Below, one piece after another: positions 14,501 through 27,400 of a DNA stretch of 64,000 nt. The stretch spans positions 49,944,201-50,008,200 of the forward strand of contig CM054184.1 of the NCBI GenBank assembly GCA_028829895.1, read 5' to 3'. The first letter of the stretch is position 1. Every line of letters starts with the position of its first letter. The DNA comes from Sinotaia quadrata. Its lineage: Eukaryota; Mollusca; Gastropoda; Architaenioglossa; Viviparidae. A model generated the notes under the pieces. It made no database searches. It worked only from the letters and a program-made list of their open reading frames with translations, and was not told where the DNA came from. Both the position numbers and the translations under genes were made by a program.

Positions 14501-17500
14501 CCCTTTTATGTTAATTAGCCCACTTTTGAAGTAACTGCATGTACGATACTTTACAGAGCTGTGTCAGAGCGAAATGACTCATGAATTTAATTTTGACACT
14601 GGTTAGCTCTTTGTTGTATTAAATCTCCCTAACAAGATGCAGTGTACCAAGCATTTACTAAATCCCTTTAACAAGCCACAGCCTGCAAACTTGTACCAAA
14701 TCTCCTTAAGAAGGCACAGTCTACCAAATTTGTACTAAATCTCCTTAAAAAGGCACAGCTTGCCAAACATGTTTGCACTAGACCACAGGAATAGCTAAAG
14801 ACTTGTTTTGCCTTGCATGTTTGCACTAGACCACAGGAAGAGCTAAAGACTTGTTTTGCCTTGCATGTTTGCACTAGACCACAGGAAGAGCTAAAGACTT
14901 GTTTTAACTCACATGTTTGTCTTAGACCACAGGAATAGCTAAAGACTTGTTTTGCTTCAAGTTTGCACTAGAACACAGGAAGAGCTAAAGACTTGTTTTG
15001 CCTTGCGTATTTGCACGAGACCACAGGAAGAGCTAAAGACTTGTTTTGATTCACATGTTTGTCTTAGACTAGAGGAATAGCTAAAGACTTGTTTTGCCTC
15101 AAGTTTGCACTAGACCACAGGAATAGCTAAAGACTTGTTTTGCCTTGCATGTTTGCACTAGACCACAGGAAGAGCTAAAGACTTGTTTTGACTCACATGT
15201 TTGTCTTAGACCATAGGAATAGCTAAAGACTTGTTTTGACTCACGTTTGCACTAGACCACAGGAATAGCTATAGACTTTCAAGTTACTTCCCCTCAAAAC
15301 AAATACAATCAAGATTCCCAAAACTTGTGTCCTATCAATCTTGCTGCAAGTAAAAACTAAGCGAAATGGGTGAAATGGCAGCATTTAAAGAAAAGATGGT
15401 AGTCAGTTATACTGATATAGGTCTAACAAAGGTCATGGATGTCAGATTAACCAAAAGAAAGGAAAATATGACTTAATGTAGCCTGGGATCAGACAAATTA
15501 AACCAATATCTATGTCAAAGAAAGACAACATTTTGAAAAAAAGATTGCACAGCCCTGGTTTGTAAGGTTTGATCTTACCAAGCTCCCTAAATGGTACTAA
15601 ATGGAATGACTATATATAACATGAATTTGTTCCCTCATTTATCTCTGCCTCCACCCTCCAATCAGTTTATGCATGTCCCTCCTCCTCTATAGGTCTTAGC
15701 TTGTATATCTAAAGAATTGTATGATTTTATGATACAATCTGGTTGTGTAAAAAAGAAAAATGAGCATGTAATCACACGATTGAGATATCATTCTTCTTAA
15801 CAACAGATTTATTAATTATTATAGCTAATACAATCATTTATTAATGCTTAGGCAAAATGCTGCTGTTTTTGTATATTTTCAGTGCAACTTTACTTTTAAG
15901 ATTGCACTTTTTCTGAGGTTATTGCGACTTCTGCCTGCAATTAAAATTATATCATGCAAGCAAAAATAAAACAGTGGATGCTTTTAATTTTCACTCTGAG
16001 AAAATGATGAAACTGAATAGAAAAGTATGTTTTTTGCCATCAATGTAAATACTGTGTGTGTGCATGCACATGTGTGTGTATATGTGTGTGTGTTTACCAG
16101 AATGTCCAACATCCTCAGCCAAGTTTTCTTCTTGAAAATTTTCCTCTCCTTCAATTAAGTCCTCAGCTAACTCAGGGACATTCTGTCATACAGGAAGCAG
16201 AATAATAAAATCACTGTAGACCAGTGCTTTCAAACTATCTGATTGGCAATAATTTTTCCAGTGGACAGGGTCCAATGTATGATTGCCAACTTTCAGGCAT
16301 TAAATAAATGAATTGAAAAATTAATTATAGATATGTTAGATGAAAATTAAAACAAGATATTTCATTAATTTAACAAAAAGCATAAAAATATTGTTACTAA
16401 TATATAAATAAGCTTATTAAAGCTATTAACTTTTTATTAATGTGGTAAGTTTGCTGCTTATTTGTCAGCTTATCTAGCCTTGGCTCAATTGAGAACGGTG
16501 CCACACACAATGGAGAACAAATAACCATTCTGTTCCTGTGATTTGTCTTACTGACACTCATGGGTGAGAAAGCAGTCTCACAAAAGTATGTCAAAGGAAA
16601 CGGAAGAAGAGCTTTTAAAGCAATTTCAGTAAGTTCAGATTATTTTGCTTCCATGTTGATCAAAAAGGGTGGAAGTGATGTTACACTTTGAAACTCAGTT
16701 TCAATCCATATAAAGCAGCTGCTTGTCTTCCACAGCAACAGTCAAATCATCTTTCATCGCAACAGATTTCAGATCCATCTGGTCATTTTCTTTTGGAAAG
16801 TAGAATTCAAAACACTCAAATAAATTCAACAACTGTTTACTAAAGACATTTTGTAGAGATGTCATATCAAACTGTTTGCTTGCAATAGTAGATGGCAGCC
16901 ACCCAGTTGTGAAACATATCAAAACTGTTTCTTGATACTCAACTCTTCTATACAACTAGCTTAAGTTTCTGACTATCGAACTTGTCTGTCATTGTCAAGA
17001 TTGACAATCTTTACATTTTGTTTTAATCATTCGGCATTAAGGTCTTTTTAAAAGAGTCCTAACTACTGCATACAAATGAACGAATGATAAAATAGGGAAA
17101 AAAAGTCAAATAGTATTATCACAGGTGAAATAATGGTAATACTGGTGAAATAGTAACAATCTATCTATCCCTTAGTCTTGTCACCCTAACAACCAGTTTC
17201 CAACACATGGGAATTTTTTTGAGGGACACTAATGCATCCTAATGCATCATACTATCGAACGATAAATCTTATATACCACCCAAGCCAAGTCATGCTAAAG
17301 GTCATATTAAACAGACTGAAGCTGAGGCAGAAGAAATCATAGCTGAAGAACAGGCAGGCTTCAGACCAGGGTGAAGGGCAATTGAACAGATTTTTAACTT
17401 GAAACTGCTATATGAGAAGTATCTTCAGCATCAAGACCTTTATCATGTCTCTGTAGATTTTAAGGTGTTCCACAGGGTATGCAGCCCTTTTATCCATCAT

Positions 17501-18450
17501 GAAGCTGTACAACATCAATGTCAACCTGATCAAAGTCATAGAAAGCCTTTACAGCAAGGCCATCAACGCAGTCTGCTTCAATGGCCAAACAGGAGATTGG
17601 TTCAGGACAACAATGGGAGTTAGACTAGGCTGCTTACTTTCGCCTATTCTCTTCAACATCTTCCTTGAAAGAATCATGACAGATGCTCTGGAAGACCATG
17701 AAGGAACTATCAGTATTGGAGGCAGAACAATAACGACCTTACACTTTGCTGATGACATTGATGGCCTTGCAGGAAATGAGGAGGAGCTAGCTCAATTGGT
17801 GGAAAAACTGGACAGGACAGCTACTGCTTTTGGTATGAAAATCGGTGCAGAGAAGACCAAATTGATGACCAGAAATGGAAATAGTTAATAAATTCAAGTG
17901 CTTAAGAGCCATCGTAACAGACGAGGGATCAAAACTTGAAATATTGTCCAGGATTGCAATAACAATAACAGCAATGGCAAGGCTGAAGACAGTTTGGAAA
18001 GACAGAAATATTTCAGTCAGCTCAAAAATCAGACTGAAACGCTCCTTGGTTCCATCAGTGTTTTTATATGCTGTGAGTCATGGATCCTCACAGCGGATCT
18101 CGAAAGGAGGATACAAGCTACTGAAATGAGTTGCTTTCAAAGGTTGCTTGGCATTTCATATAGAGATCGTGTCACGAATGAGGAAATGGGAAACAGAATT
18201 AGGCAAGACATTGGGCCCTATGAAGAGCTAATGGCCATTGTGAAACGATCAACAGGGCTTGCCAAGACAATCATGCAAGGTACTGTGCAAGGAGGGAGAA
18301 GGAGAGGAAGACAGAGGAAAAGATAGGAGGATAAGTCTCAGAGTGGACAAGACCGAAACTGAGCAATACAGTAAGATTAACAGAGAACAGAATGGAACAG
18401 AGGAAACTGGTTGTCAGGTCATCAGTGGTAGCCCAAAGGTCAATAAGACT

Positions 18451-18490
<40 letters not shown>

Positions 18491-21400
18491 GTATCACTAG
18501 TCTGATAATACTAGTTTGATACAGACTATCTAATTGTCACTGACTAGTCTAATTGTCACTGACTAGTCTAATACTAGTTTGATAATACTTATTTGATACA
18601 GACCAACCCAAACTGTGATATTATTAGTTTGATAAAAGCTGTTCATGACATCAAGGAGTAATCTAATTTGATATCATATAGTGTTCTGACTTACCTGGTT
18701 AGTCGGATAATACTATTTTGGCATACACTATTCTGACATCACTGAGTGGTCTAAAAGTACTTGTTTGATACAGACAGTCCTGACACTACTAACCAGTCTG
18801 ATAATGCTAGTTTGAACTTACATCACTGACTTGGTCCAGTCAGCGATGGCTACTACTGATTGGCATGACTTAATTGCTTTGTACTATCATTGTCTTATCG
18901 AGTTACTTACTGTCCTCTAGTTGTTGATTGTGAAGTCATTGAGGTATTGACATCACTGACTAGTCTGTTAGCACTAATTTTCTAGTCATTGAGGTATTGA
19001 CATCACTGACTAGTCTGTTAGCACTAATTTTCTAGACATTGAGGTATTGACATCACTGACTAGTCTGTTAGCACTAATTTTCTAGACATTGAGGTATTGA
19101 CATCACTGACTAGTCTGTTAGCACTAATTTTCTAGACATTGAGTAAATGACTTGTTGACTGGATGAAATCATTGTGGAGCTGCCATAGTTACTCCCTTAG
19201 TAAGAAATAATAATGCACTAGAGGGAGGGAATGGTTGAAACTGGTTGTTAGGTCGACAAGACTAAGGGATAGATAGATTATTACTATTTCACTAGTATTT
19301 TCATTATTTCACCTATGATAACACTATTTCACCTTTTTTCCCCTATTTTAATATTCATTCAATTGTATGCAGCAATTAGGACTCTTTTAAAAAGACTTTT
19401 AATGCCGAATGATTAAAACAAAATTTTAAAGGTATAAAGACATTTTAGTGCCAAATGACTAAAACAAACTTGCAAGATAGGCTAAAAAATGTATTGCATT
19501 TCCCCTTCAAAAAGGTTACTGGTATAACTGCGAGAAATGCAATTTACATGAACCCATACAGAAGCAAATCAATCTAATCTCATGTATTTTGTAAATATGA
19601 TTGCTAATTAACCAAAATACACAAAGTAAACTGATGGTGACCTGCAAGACAATGAAAGAGATATAACAATTTCTTGTGTTCAAAATTCACTTACTTGTAG
19701 CTTTCGCTCATGTCTCTGCACTTCCTGTCTTCGTTTATACTCTTTCCAGAAGATATCATCTAATTCAGAAAAGTTTGGAACTCGGGATGGGTTCTTGGGG
19801 AACTTAGGTTTGTGAGAGTATACTAGAAGAAAAAAAGAACACAAAGATTGGTGCATTTCTTTCTTTCTGCTTTTTTTTTGTGGCAAGAGATTGAATAACA
19901 TGGTTTATTCAGAGGTTGTGAAATAACTAAATAAAAAAGTACAGAAATGTAGAGAGTGAATAGATTGAGACTCTGTAAATCATCCTATTTGAACAAATTA
20001 ACGTTTGAGAGTGAAACTGTTTACAATTAACCAATCAAAGGTTTGAGAGTGAAACTGTTTACAATTAACCAATCAAAGGAGCTCTAAAAATAAAATAAAA
20101 CAAAAATTAGCACACAGAACTGACAGAAAAACTGCAGAAACTCGATCATAGGCAGAAGTTTCTTTTCGGGTGCTCTTCTCTTTCGTTTCTTGTTGATTTC
20201 TGGCTCGATGCAATGTGGGAGTTTTAACAAGCGCCCTGTTTTCAGATTTTTTTCCACGACTGTGGGTACTGTGCTGTAAGGATCTGTCAGTTCCCAGTAG
20301 TTTACTGGCTGTGGATGCAAATGTGCAAACAGGATTTGTAAATAGTAAATTATATGTATAAATAAAAGAACAATTTTATCTCTTCCTTTTATCTAAGTGC
20401 ACCTGAGAAATAAAAAATAATATCCCACTTTTCTAAAATCACCACAAGAATAAAATAATCTTTCTTTTACTGCATATTCTGCTAGATTGATATTTGTCAA
20501 TTTTTCCTTACCACAATTCTCTAATTATATGCTTTCACAAAAATTCTCCAAAATCATCTTTTATGATTAAATATCATAACAGTCACAATCAAATGACTGA
20601 CAACTTCTTATTAAAGCATAATACGAAAAAACAATAAGATGAGTTCCAATAAAGAATTCTTCCTGTTCTGAATGAAAAGTACAATCAAAATGGTTACGAC
20701 TTAAAAAAAGCCCCTTTCTAGAAGAAGGTATGATACTTTAAATTAGTTATATCAAATTCTTACTACACAAAGTGGGAATTTATACAGTACCCTTACTTTA
20801 AATTAGTTATATCAAATTCTTACTACACAAAGTGGGAATTTATACAGTACCCTTACTTTAAATTAGTTATATCAAATTCTTACTACACAAAGTGGGAATT
20901 TATACAGTACCCTTACTTTAAATTAGTTATATCAAATTCTTACTACACAAAGTGGGAATTTATACAGTACCCTTACTTTAAATTAGTTATATCAAATTCT
21001 TACTACACAAAGTGGGAATTTATACAGTACCCTTCAGGGCATTTGGAGTCACTAGCAGCATTAAAAAAGATTAAGATCACCACAAAGAAGAAAATATCCC
21101 TCTACCACACCCTTTAAGATCACCATAAAATATAAATTATCACTCACCAAATCACCAGAACAAACATTACATCCTCTCCTCTACTACTACCAAAACATAA
21201 AGAAATCTGCAATAGTTTTATGAAATACAAGCAATTCCAAACAGAGGAGAAAGAATTCAAATTGACACTTACTGGCTTTGAAACAGCAAAATGAACTTTC
21301 TTTCGCTCACAACGCTGTGGTGGCACTGTTTCCTAAGCAGAATATAAAGTATGATAATAAAACTGTGAAATTCTTTAACTATGAATTCTGTTGATATTTA

Positions 21401-24400
21401 TATTTTTATAACACAATGACTCCAGGTGTAAAGATAAAAAGGATCAAAGTCAATATCTAGATGAAGGGGGGTGGGGTAAGAGAGAAGCCTTTTATCTTTT
21501 AAACACAAAACATGCCTACACAATGATACAGTAAATATAAAACACAAAATATTAATATCTCTACAGACACAACATACCTGCACAATGATACAGTAAACAT
21601 AAAACACAAAATAATATCTCTACTGACCCAACATGCCTACACAATGATACAGTAAATATAGAACACTAAATATTAACATCTCTACGGACACAACATGCCT
21701 GCACAATGATACAGTAAACATAAAACACAAAATATCAATATCTCTACAGACACAACATGCCTGCACAGTGATACAGTAAATATAGAACACAAAATATTAA
21801 TATCTCTACAGACACAACATGCCTGCACAAAGATACAGTAAATATAAAACAAAATATTAATATCTCTACAGACACAACATGCCTGCATAATTGCTCAGAA
21901 TAAAATGAATCACATTCATATGGTCACACACAAAAATAAAATTTTTAAAATAGAAAAGTTATCTTTTCAAATATACATGTCCCTATAAATACAGAATAAA
22001 TAACTACGAAAAAAAACAAATTAATCTATTTAAACATTCAATATGCTCAAATAATCACAGAATAAATATGGTTAATAAGAACACACTATTTCTTTAAGCA
22101 TATGATGACTTAAGCTGATGTGAAGAGGAAAATAGCAGAGCTGCAATCATAGCTACTGCTGAAAATAAATAGCTTACTGTCCGTGTTTTTTGAACCTCCG
22201 ACACCTCGTCAATGGGCTCAAACCTGTGGTCTCCACCATCATTCACTGAGGTATGAAAAAGAGCATTAAATGTATTAGTGAAATAATTATCTTTTCATTA
22301 CTTTAATATAAATTATTAAAAGCACACAAGAACTAAATTGATGTGACCAATTGTGTCTGTTTTTCATTGTTAGAACTGTTTGTAATTCCATGCAGATGAT
22401 GAGGTCCACTCATGCATTAATTAATAAAACACCAGTGACTTGCAACCCCAAACAAGGTATCTTTTATAATCAACATATAAATAACTGCACACCAAGCAAA
22501 TGATCCTTAAGAGTGAAAATATCCTAACAGAAGACATAAAAGTGAAGATGATGAGCAGACCAAGCAAACGATCCCTAAAGCGAAAGTGTCCTAACTGAAG
22601 ACATAAAGGTGAAGGTGATGGATATTACTATCAAACATTTTATGATATTCAATCTGGACAAAGACAGACATACTCTTGTTCAGAATTTGAGTTGTTTAAT
22701 TATTTCTGAAGTCTGGATTATGGTAATAAATAACTTTAAAAAATAAATAACAACACTGGGCAGCTAAACAAGTATTCTTCCTTCTTGAAGTTTTAAAAAA
22801 TATTACTATTATTAATGGGTATTTTTGGGTGCCAATTCTCCAAACAGTTCTTTCATAAAAATCACTAAGCTTTATAATGGGTAGGAGTGACTGAAGATTG
22901 ATCAACAAAAATCTCAATTACCAAAGCTGGACTCAAACCATTGAAATAAGAGGCTAGTACCTTTACTACAGAGCCACTCAGCTCTTCCTTTTCAAGATAA
23001 CCAAGATAAACTTTATTAAAACTCAACAGGCATAAAGAATAAGTGATTGAGACTTCTAAAAAAACAAAGCACAATCAAACAAACAAATTTTACCAATATG
23101 TTACTTAAAAAAAAAATAATACACAGAAATAAAAAGTGGGATTAATTATTACATGATGGTACAAACCTGACTGCTCCATAGGAGGTAACTCTAAAAAGTT
23201 CTCTTGTGCATTTTCCTCCCTTACATTACTTTCTGACTGGGAAAACTGCACTGGCATCTTTTCTGGTAACAAAATACCACCAAATAAACAAATCACACAA
23301 ATTAAAGTTATGCTGAAAGAAAAGAGATAATTCAGATGTGGACAAGAAGTGACAAAGAAAAGCAACAATAATAACCAAGATCAGTTATCTAAATCCTATT
23401 AAAGAGAAAAAAAAAACCTCAGGAGAACCTACAAAAGTTTACAGTATAATATGCTCCATTCATTGTGATTAAATTTGCACATATAAATTTAATTTGAAAA
23501 TGCAAACGTTAATGACACTTAGGAAGGTTATGAGGAAACACTTATGAGAGGATCTAGAATTTTGTATAATTTAAGGCCACATTACAACATACCAAGTAAA
23601 AAAATATTTACTAACCCACAGTTTTCAGTTTGGGAAATTAAGTTGCCTTTAATGTAAGAAAGCAAAATCAGTTGTTAGTTTTAAAATATTTCATTTAGTT
23701 TTTATTTTATTATATTTTTAATGACCAAAAATACATACTATTTCAAACTTCGTTAAGAATTCATAAAATATTATGCAGGTAAAAAATTTGAAATAAGGTT
23801 TCTTTTATCTAAAACATAATCTGAAGAAAGTTATGTATCACTGTTTTTATGGTTATGAAAATGGTTATGATTTTTTGATGAAGTGTGAAAAGTAGTATAT
23901 ATGTGAGCTGTTCCATCCAATTTCTTGTAACTCATTTTAAGTTCTCTAAATTCATTTTAAGCAAAACTGATCTTGTGGATGCAGGCCTGAAAATGGCGAC
24001 TAATTTAGTCGCCATGGCTAGTGAAAAAAAAAATTGGCGACTAAAAAAAAAACTTTAGTCGCCAACTGCGAGTGCGCTAAAATGAACTTTTTTGTGTACA
24101 ACTATGGGTTTGTAAATTTTCCTTCCTTTCTTCTTCTCTCTATTGTTTTTGGTAGTACTCATGACATTCCTTTATCTCAACAAGTGAGTCAATAAGGGTA
24201 GTCCATGTACCGCGGCTTCTAGTTCGTCACTAAGTCCTTTAAGTGATTTATCTGCAGACAGCAGTTCTGCCCTGTCTCTGACAACAGCATCGTGCATACT
24301 CACCAGTATACCTGCATTGTCATCGACCGTCTCTAGCAAGTACACCAGAAATACTAGATTTCGTCCCTGTACAGTTTTTGATTCTATCTTCTTCCATGTC

Positions 24401-27400
24401 ACGTTTGGAAAAGAATTCTGTCTCAGTTCTGACAACATGTCATCTCAAGTAAATGAATTTATCATAGGCACATTGTCTCCGTCTGTATTGCTACCTATGC
24501 TGTCATCTGGATCAAATACTTCTGTTTCCCTGGCTGTCAATGTGTTAGCACTCGAAACCTCTTGTGTTTCAAAATTACGTCATGACTCACGTCATTTACC
24601 GGAGATCGAGATCTACCGATATCAGTCTTCGTAGTGACTCACTCTTAAACTAACAGTTCGGTCAGTAGACTTAGTCAACGTGTCACTGCCCTTTAACGGT
24701 ACACAACTGATAGAATTCGTCCCTATCTTCTCGTGTGTATTCGTCCCATCAGTAAAATCAGTCAATGTGTTGCTAGAAGTTTCAACACACCTTAACGGTA
24801 CACAACTGATAGAATCTGCCTCTATCTTCTCATGCGTATTCACTCCGTCAATCAAGGTGTCACACGTACACGGCGGTGTATGTGTGTGTCCAAAATCTAC
24901 ACGTGTTAAGTGTTTAATAATGGCGTCATTTCTTATCTCTGTTTCAAGATCAAGCTTCCGTGGTGCGCTAACTGTTTCTGTACACTTTCAGCCTGAGAGT
25001 TCTGCTGCCAAGTGGACAAATTCATCTGGCAGGCCTAGAAAGTTACAATACACTGAGTGGCCGGATGTTCTGATCCCAGCAGATGATGATGATGATGATG
25101 ATTGATTGATTATTTATAACTTTATCAGATTAAGTTGAAAGTAAAAATAAAAACATCACTGTAAAACAATACAAAATTGAGCTTTCGTTGTAAAAGACCT
25201 TTAGAAAATTAAAAAAAATTCAAACTGAAATATCATAGAGGAAATCACACATTGATTTGTATAACACTGACATCATTCGCTCTCTTTCTCTCTCTCTCTC
25301 TCAAACTCCCCCCCCCCAATTATCTTAATAATATCTAGCTACTACTTTTATTAATAAAATTGACACGATACTATAGCTAATAACCACATGACCACCCAGA
25401 TTACCTGAACAAAACAGTATTTTTTTTTATGTTAGGCTATTTTGATTGTCTAGAAAAAAATTAAATTGGCTAGGAAACATTTTAGTTTGGCTAGTAAAAT
25501 TTTTAGTTTGGCTAGTAAAATTTTTAAGTTATTAGCCAAAGGCTAGTGGGACTTTTTTTTCATTTTCAGGGCTGGGATGTCACAAATAAAGACGGACTCT
25601 AGTACACTTCCCTAGTATGAAGTAAATGTATGTGACAGTGATTCCCTTCACTGCTGGTTGTCAACACTCAAAAACTTCTGGAGGATTTAAAAGATTTCAA
25701 CAGTTCATCATCATTGAGACTGTGACCTAGAGGTAACGAAATGAATTTGAAATAATAAACTTTGGAAAACAACATTTTCAGTAGCCTAATTAAATTTAAA
25801 TAAAGGCAAGCTAGTTCTTAAACTCAAAGTGGGTTGTAAATACAGTGAACAGGCATTTCAGCTCAAAAAATTCCAATTCTGTGTAGAGTATACTTATTAA
25901 TAATAAAATTATGTTCAGTGGGAATTTGAAAGTCACAATGGCTGAACTCTCCTGCATTTTCTCAGTAATGCATACATTATCTGAAAAGGGTAATTACTCC
26001 GAAAATAAAAAGTCAAGCCTTTTGTTCTGGTTTCCAATTTTTAGTCTGTGGATGACCAAAAATTAATAAAATGGTTTCCGATTTTCAGTTTATGGATGCC
26101 CCCAAATTAAAACAATAAAAAAACTGAAATTTATGACTTTTTCCAGGCCTGGAAAGGGTAAAATCAAGCTTCCAACTTTCCACAGAATTTCAGATCTGTG
26201 CAGGAACCCCTTGAGTGTTATGTGATCATCATAGCACCCAAATTTTGTCTCTGCATTGCACTTACTACCATTCTCAGCATTATGAGGTGACCATAGCACA
26301 GTGCTTTTATTCCTGTCTTTTTTTAAAGTTTTTTTTTAATCTCTACATTACACTCAGCTTACCATTATCAGTATTATGAAGTGGCCATAGCAAAGAGCCT
26401 TTATAGGGGTCTTAAAGAGGTTTCAAGTCGCATTCTATCGTTCTCAGTAGTAAGTTTTTTTAAAATCTCTACATTACATTCAGCTTATCATTATCAGTAT
26501 TATGAGACGGCTGTAGTAAAAAGCTTTTTTCCTGTTACATATTATGATTACAAGCCACATCGTGTAAGAAGACCACAGCAAAAGGCCTCTAATCCATGTC
26601 TTAAAGAATAATTTCTAATCATTTGTGCTTCTGAATGTTTGTTACCTGTATACTTACACTCAATTTAAACATTTCAATTTATGCAATAATTATTGTAAGT
26701 TTATAACACTCACCTACTATTATTTCTTATGTCACTTAGAGAGTAATGAATACCATCGTAAGAGAAATCTCTAATGTGCAAGCATCATATCAATTCTTGT
26801 GTTGCCTACAACAATGATAGCAGTGAATATCATGATAAGAGAAATCTCTACTATGCCAGCTCATATCAGTTCTTGTGTAGTATATCATGACAAGAGAAAT
26901 TTCTACTATCCCAGTCTCACACCAGTTCTTGTATCACCTACAGTCCTACAACAATGGTAGTGGTGAATATCATCATAAGAGAAATCTCTACTATGCCAGC
27001 CTCATATCAGTTCTTGTATCACTGATAACCACAAAAGCAGTGAATATCATAAGAGAAATCTCTACTAAGCCAGTCTCACATCAATTCCTCTACATGCATG
27101 ATATTCACTGCCATCATTGTTGTCGGTGTACAGGAACTGATGTGAGACTGGCTTAGTAGAGATTTCTCTTACTATGCCAATCTCATCTAAGTTCTTGTGT
27201 CACCTACAATGATAGTAGTGAATGCCATCATGCTAAGAGAAGCCTACACCACAGCAACTTCATTGTTGCTCTTGTGTCACCCACAGAAAAGATAGTGGTA
27301 AAGGTCATTGTAAGAAAAGTATATAACATCAGCCTCACATCAACTTTTATGTTACCTACAGCAAAGAGAGTAATGAATGTCTTAGTATGCCAAGGAAAAC

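Noticed and set aside
20101..20320. 78-codon minus-strand frame as a separate small gene
   Set aside because: It is NCAPH2 exon 11 plus readthrough into the intron.
22925..22988. Functional tRNA gene
   Set aside because: A and B boxes are present, but there is no convincing acceptor stem or terminator; a SINE fragment is more likely.
24680..25105. 141-codon plus-strand frame ending in an Asp run
   Set aside because: The Asp run is a (GAT)n microsatellite. The frame lies inside a transposon remnant and shows no family match.
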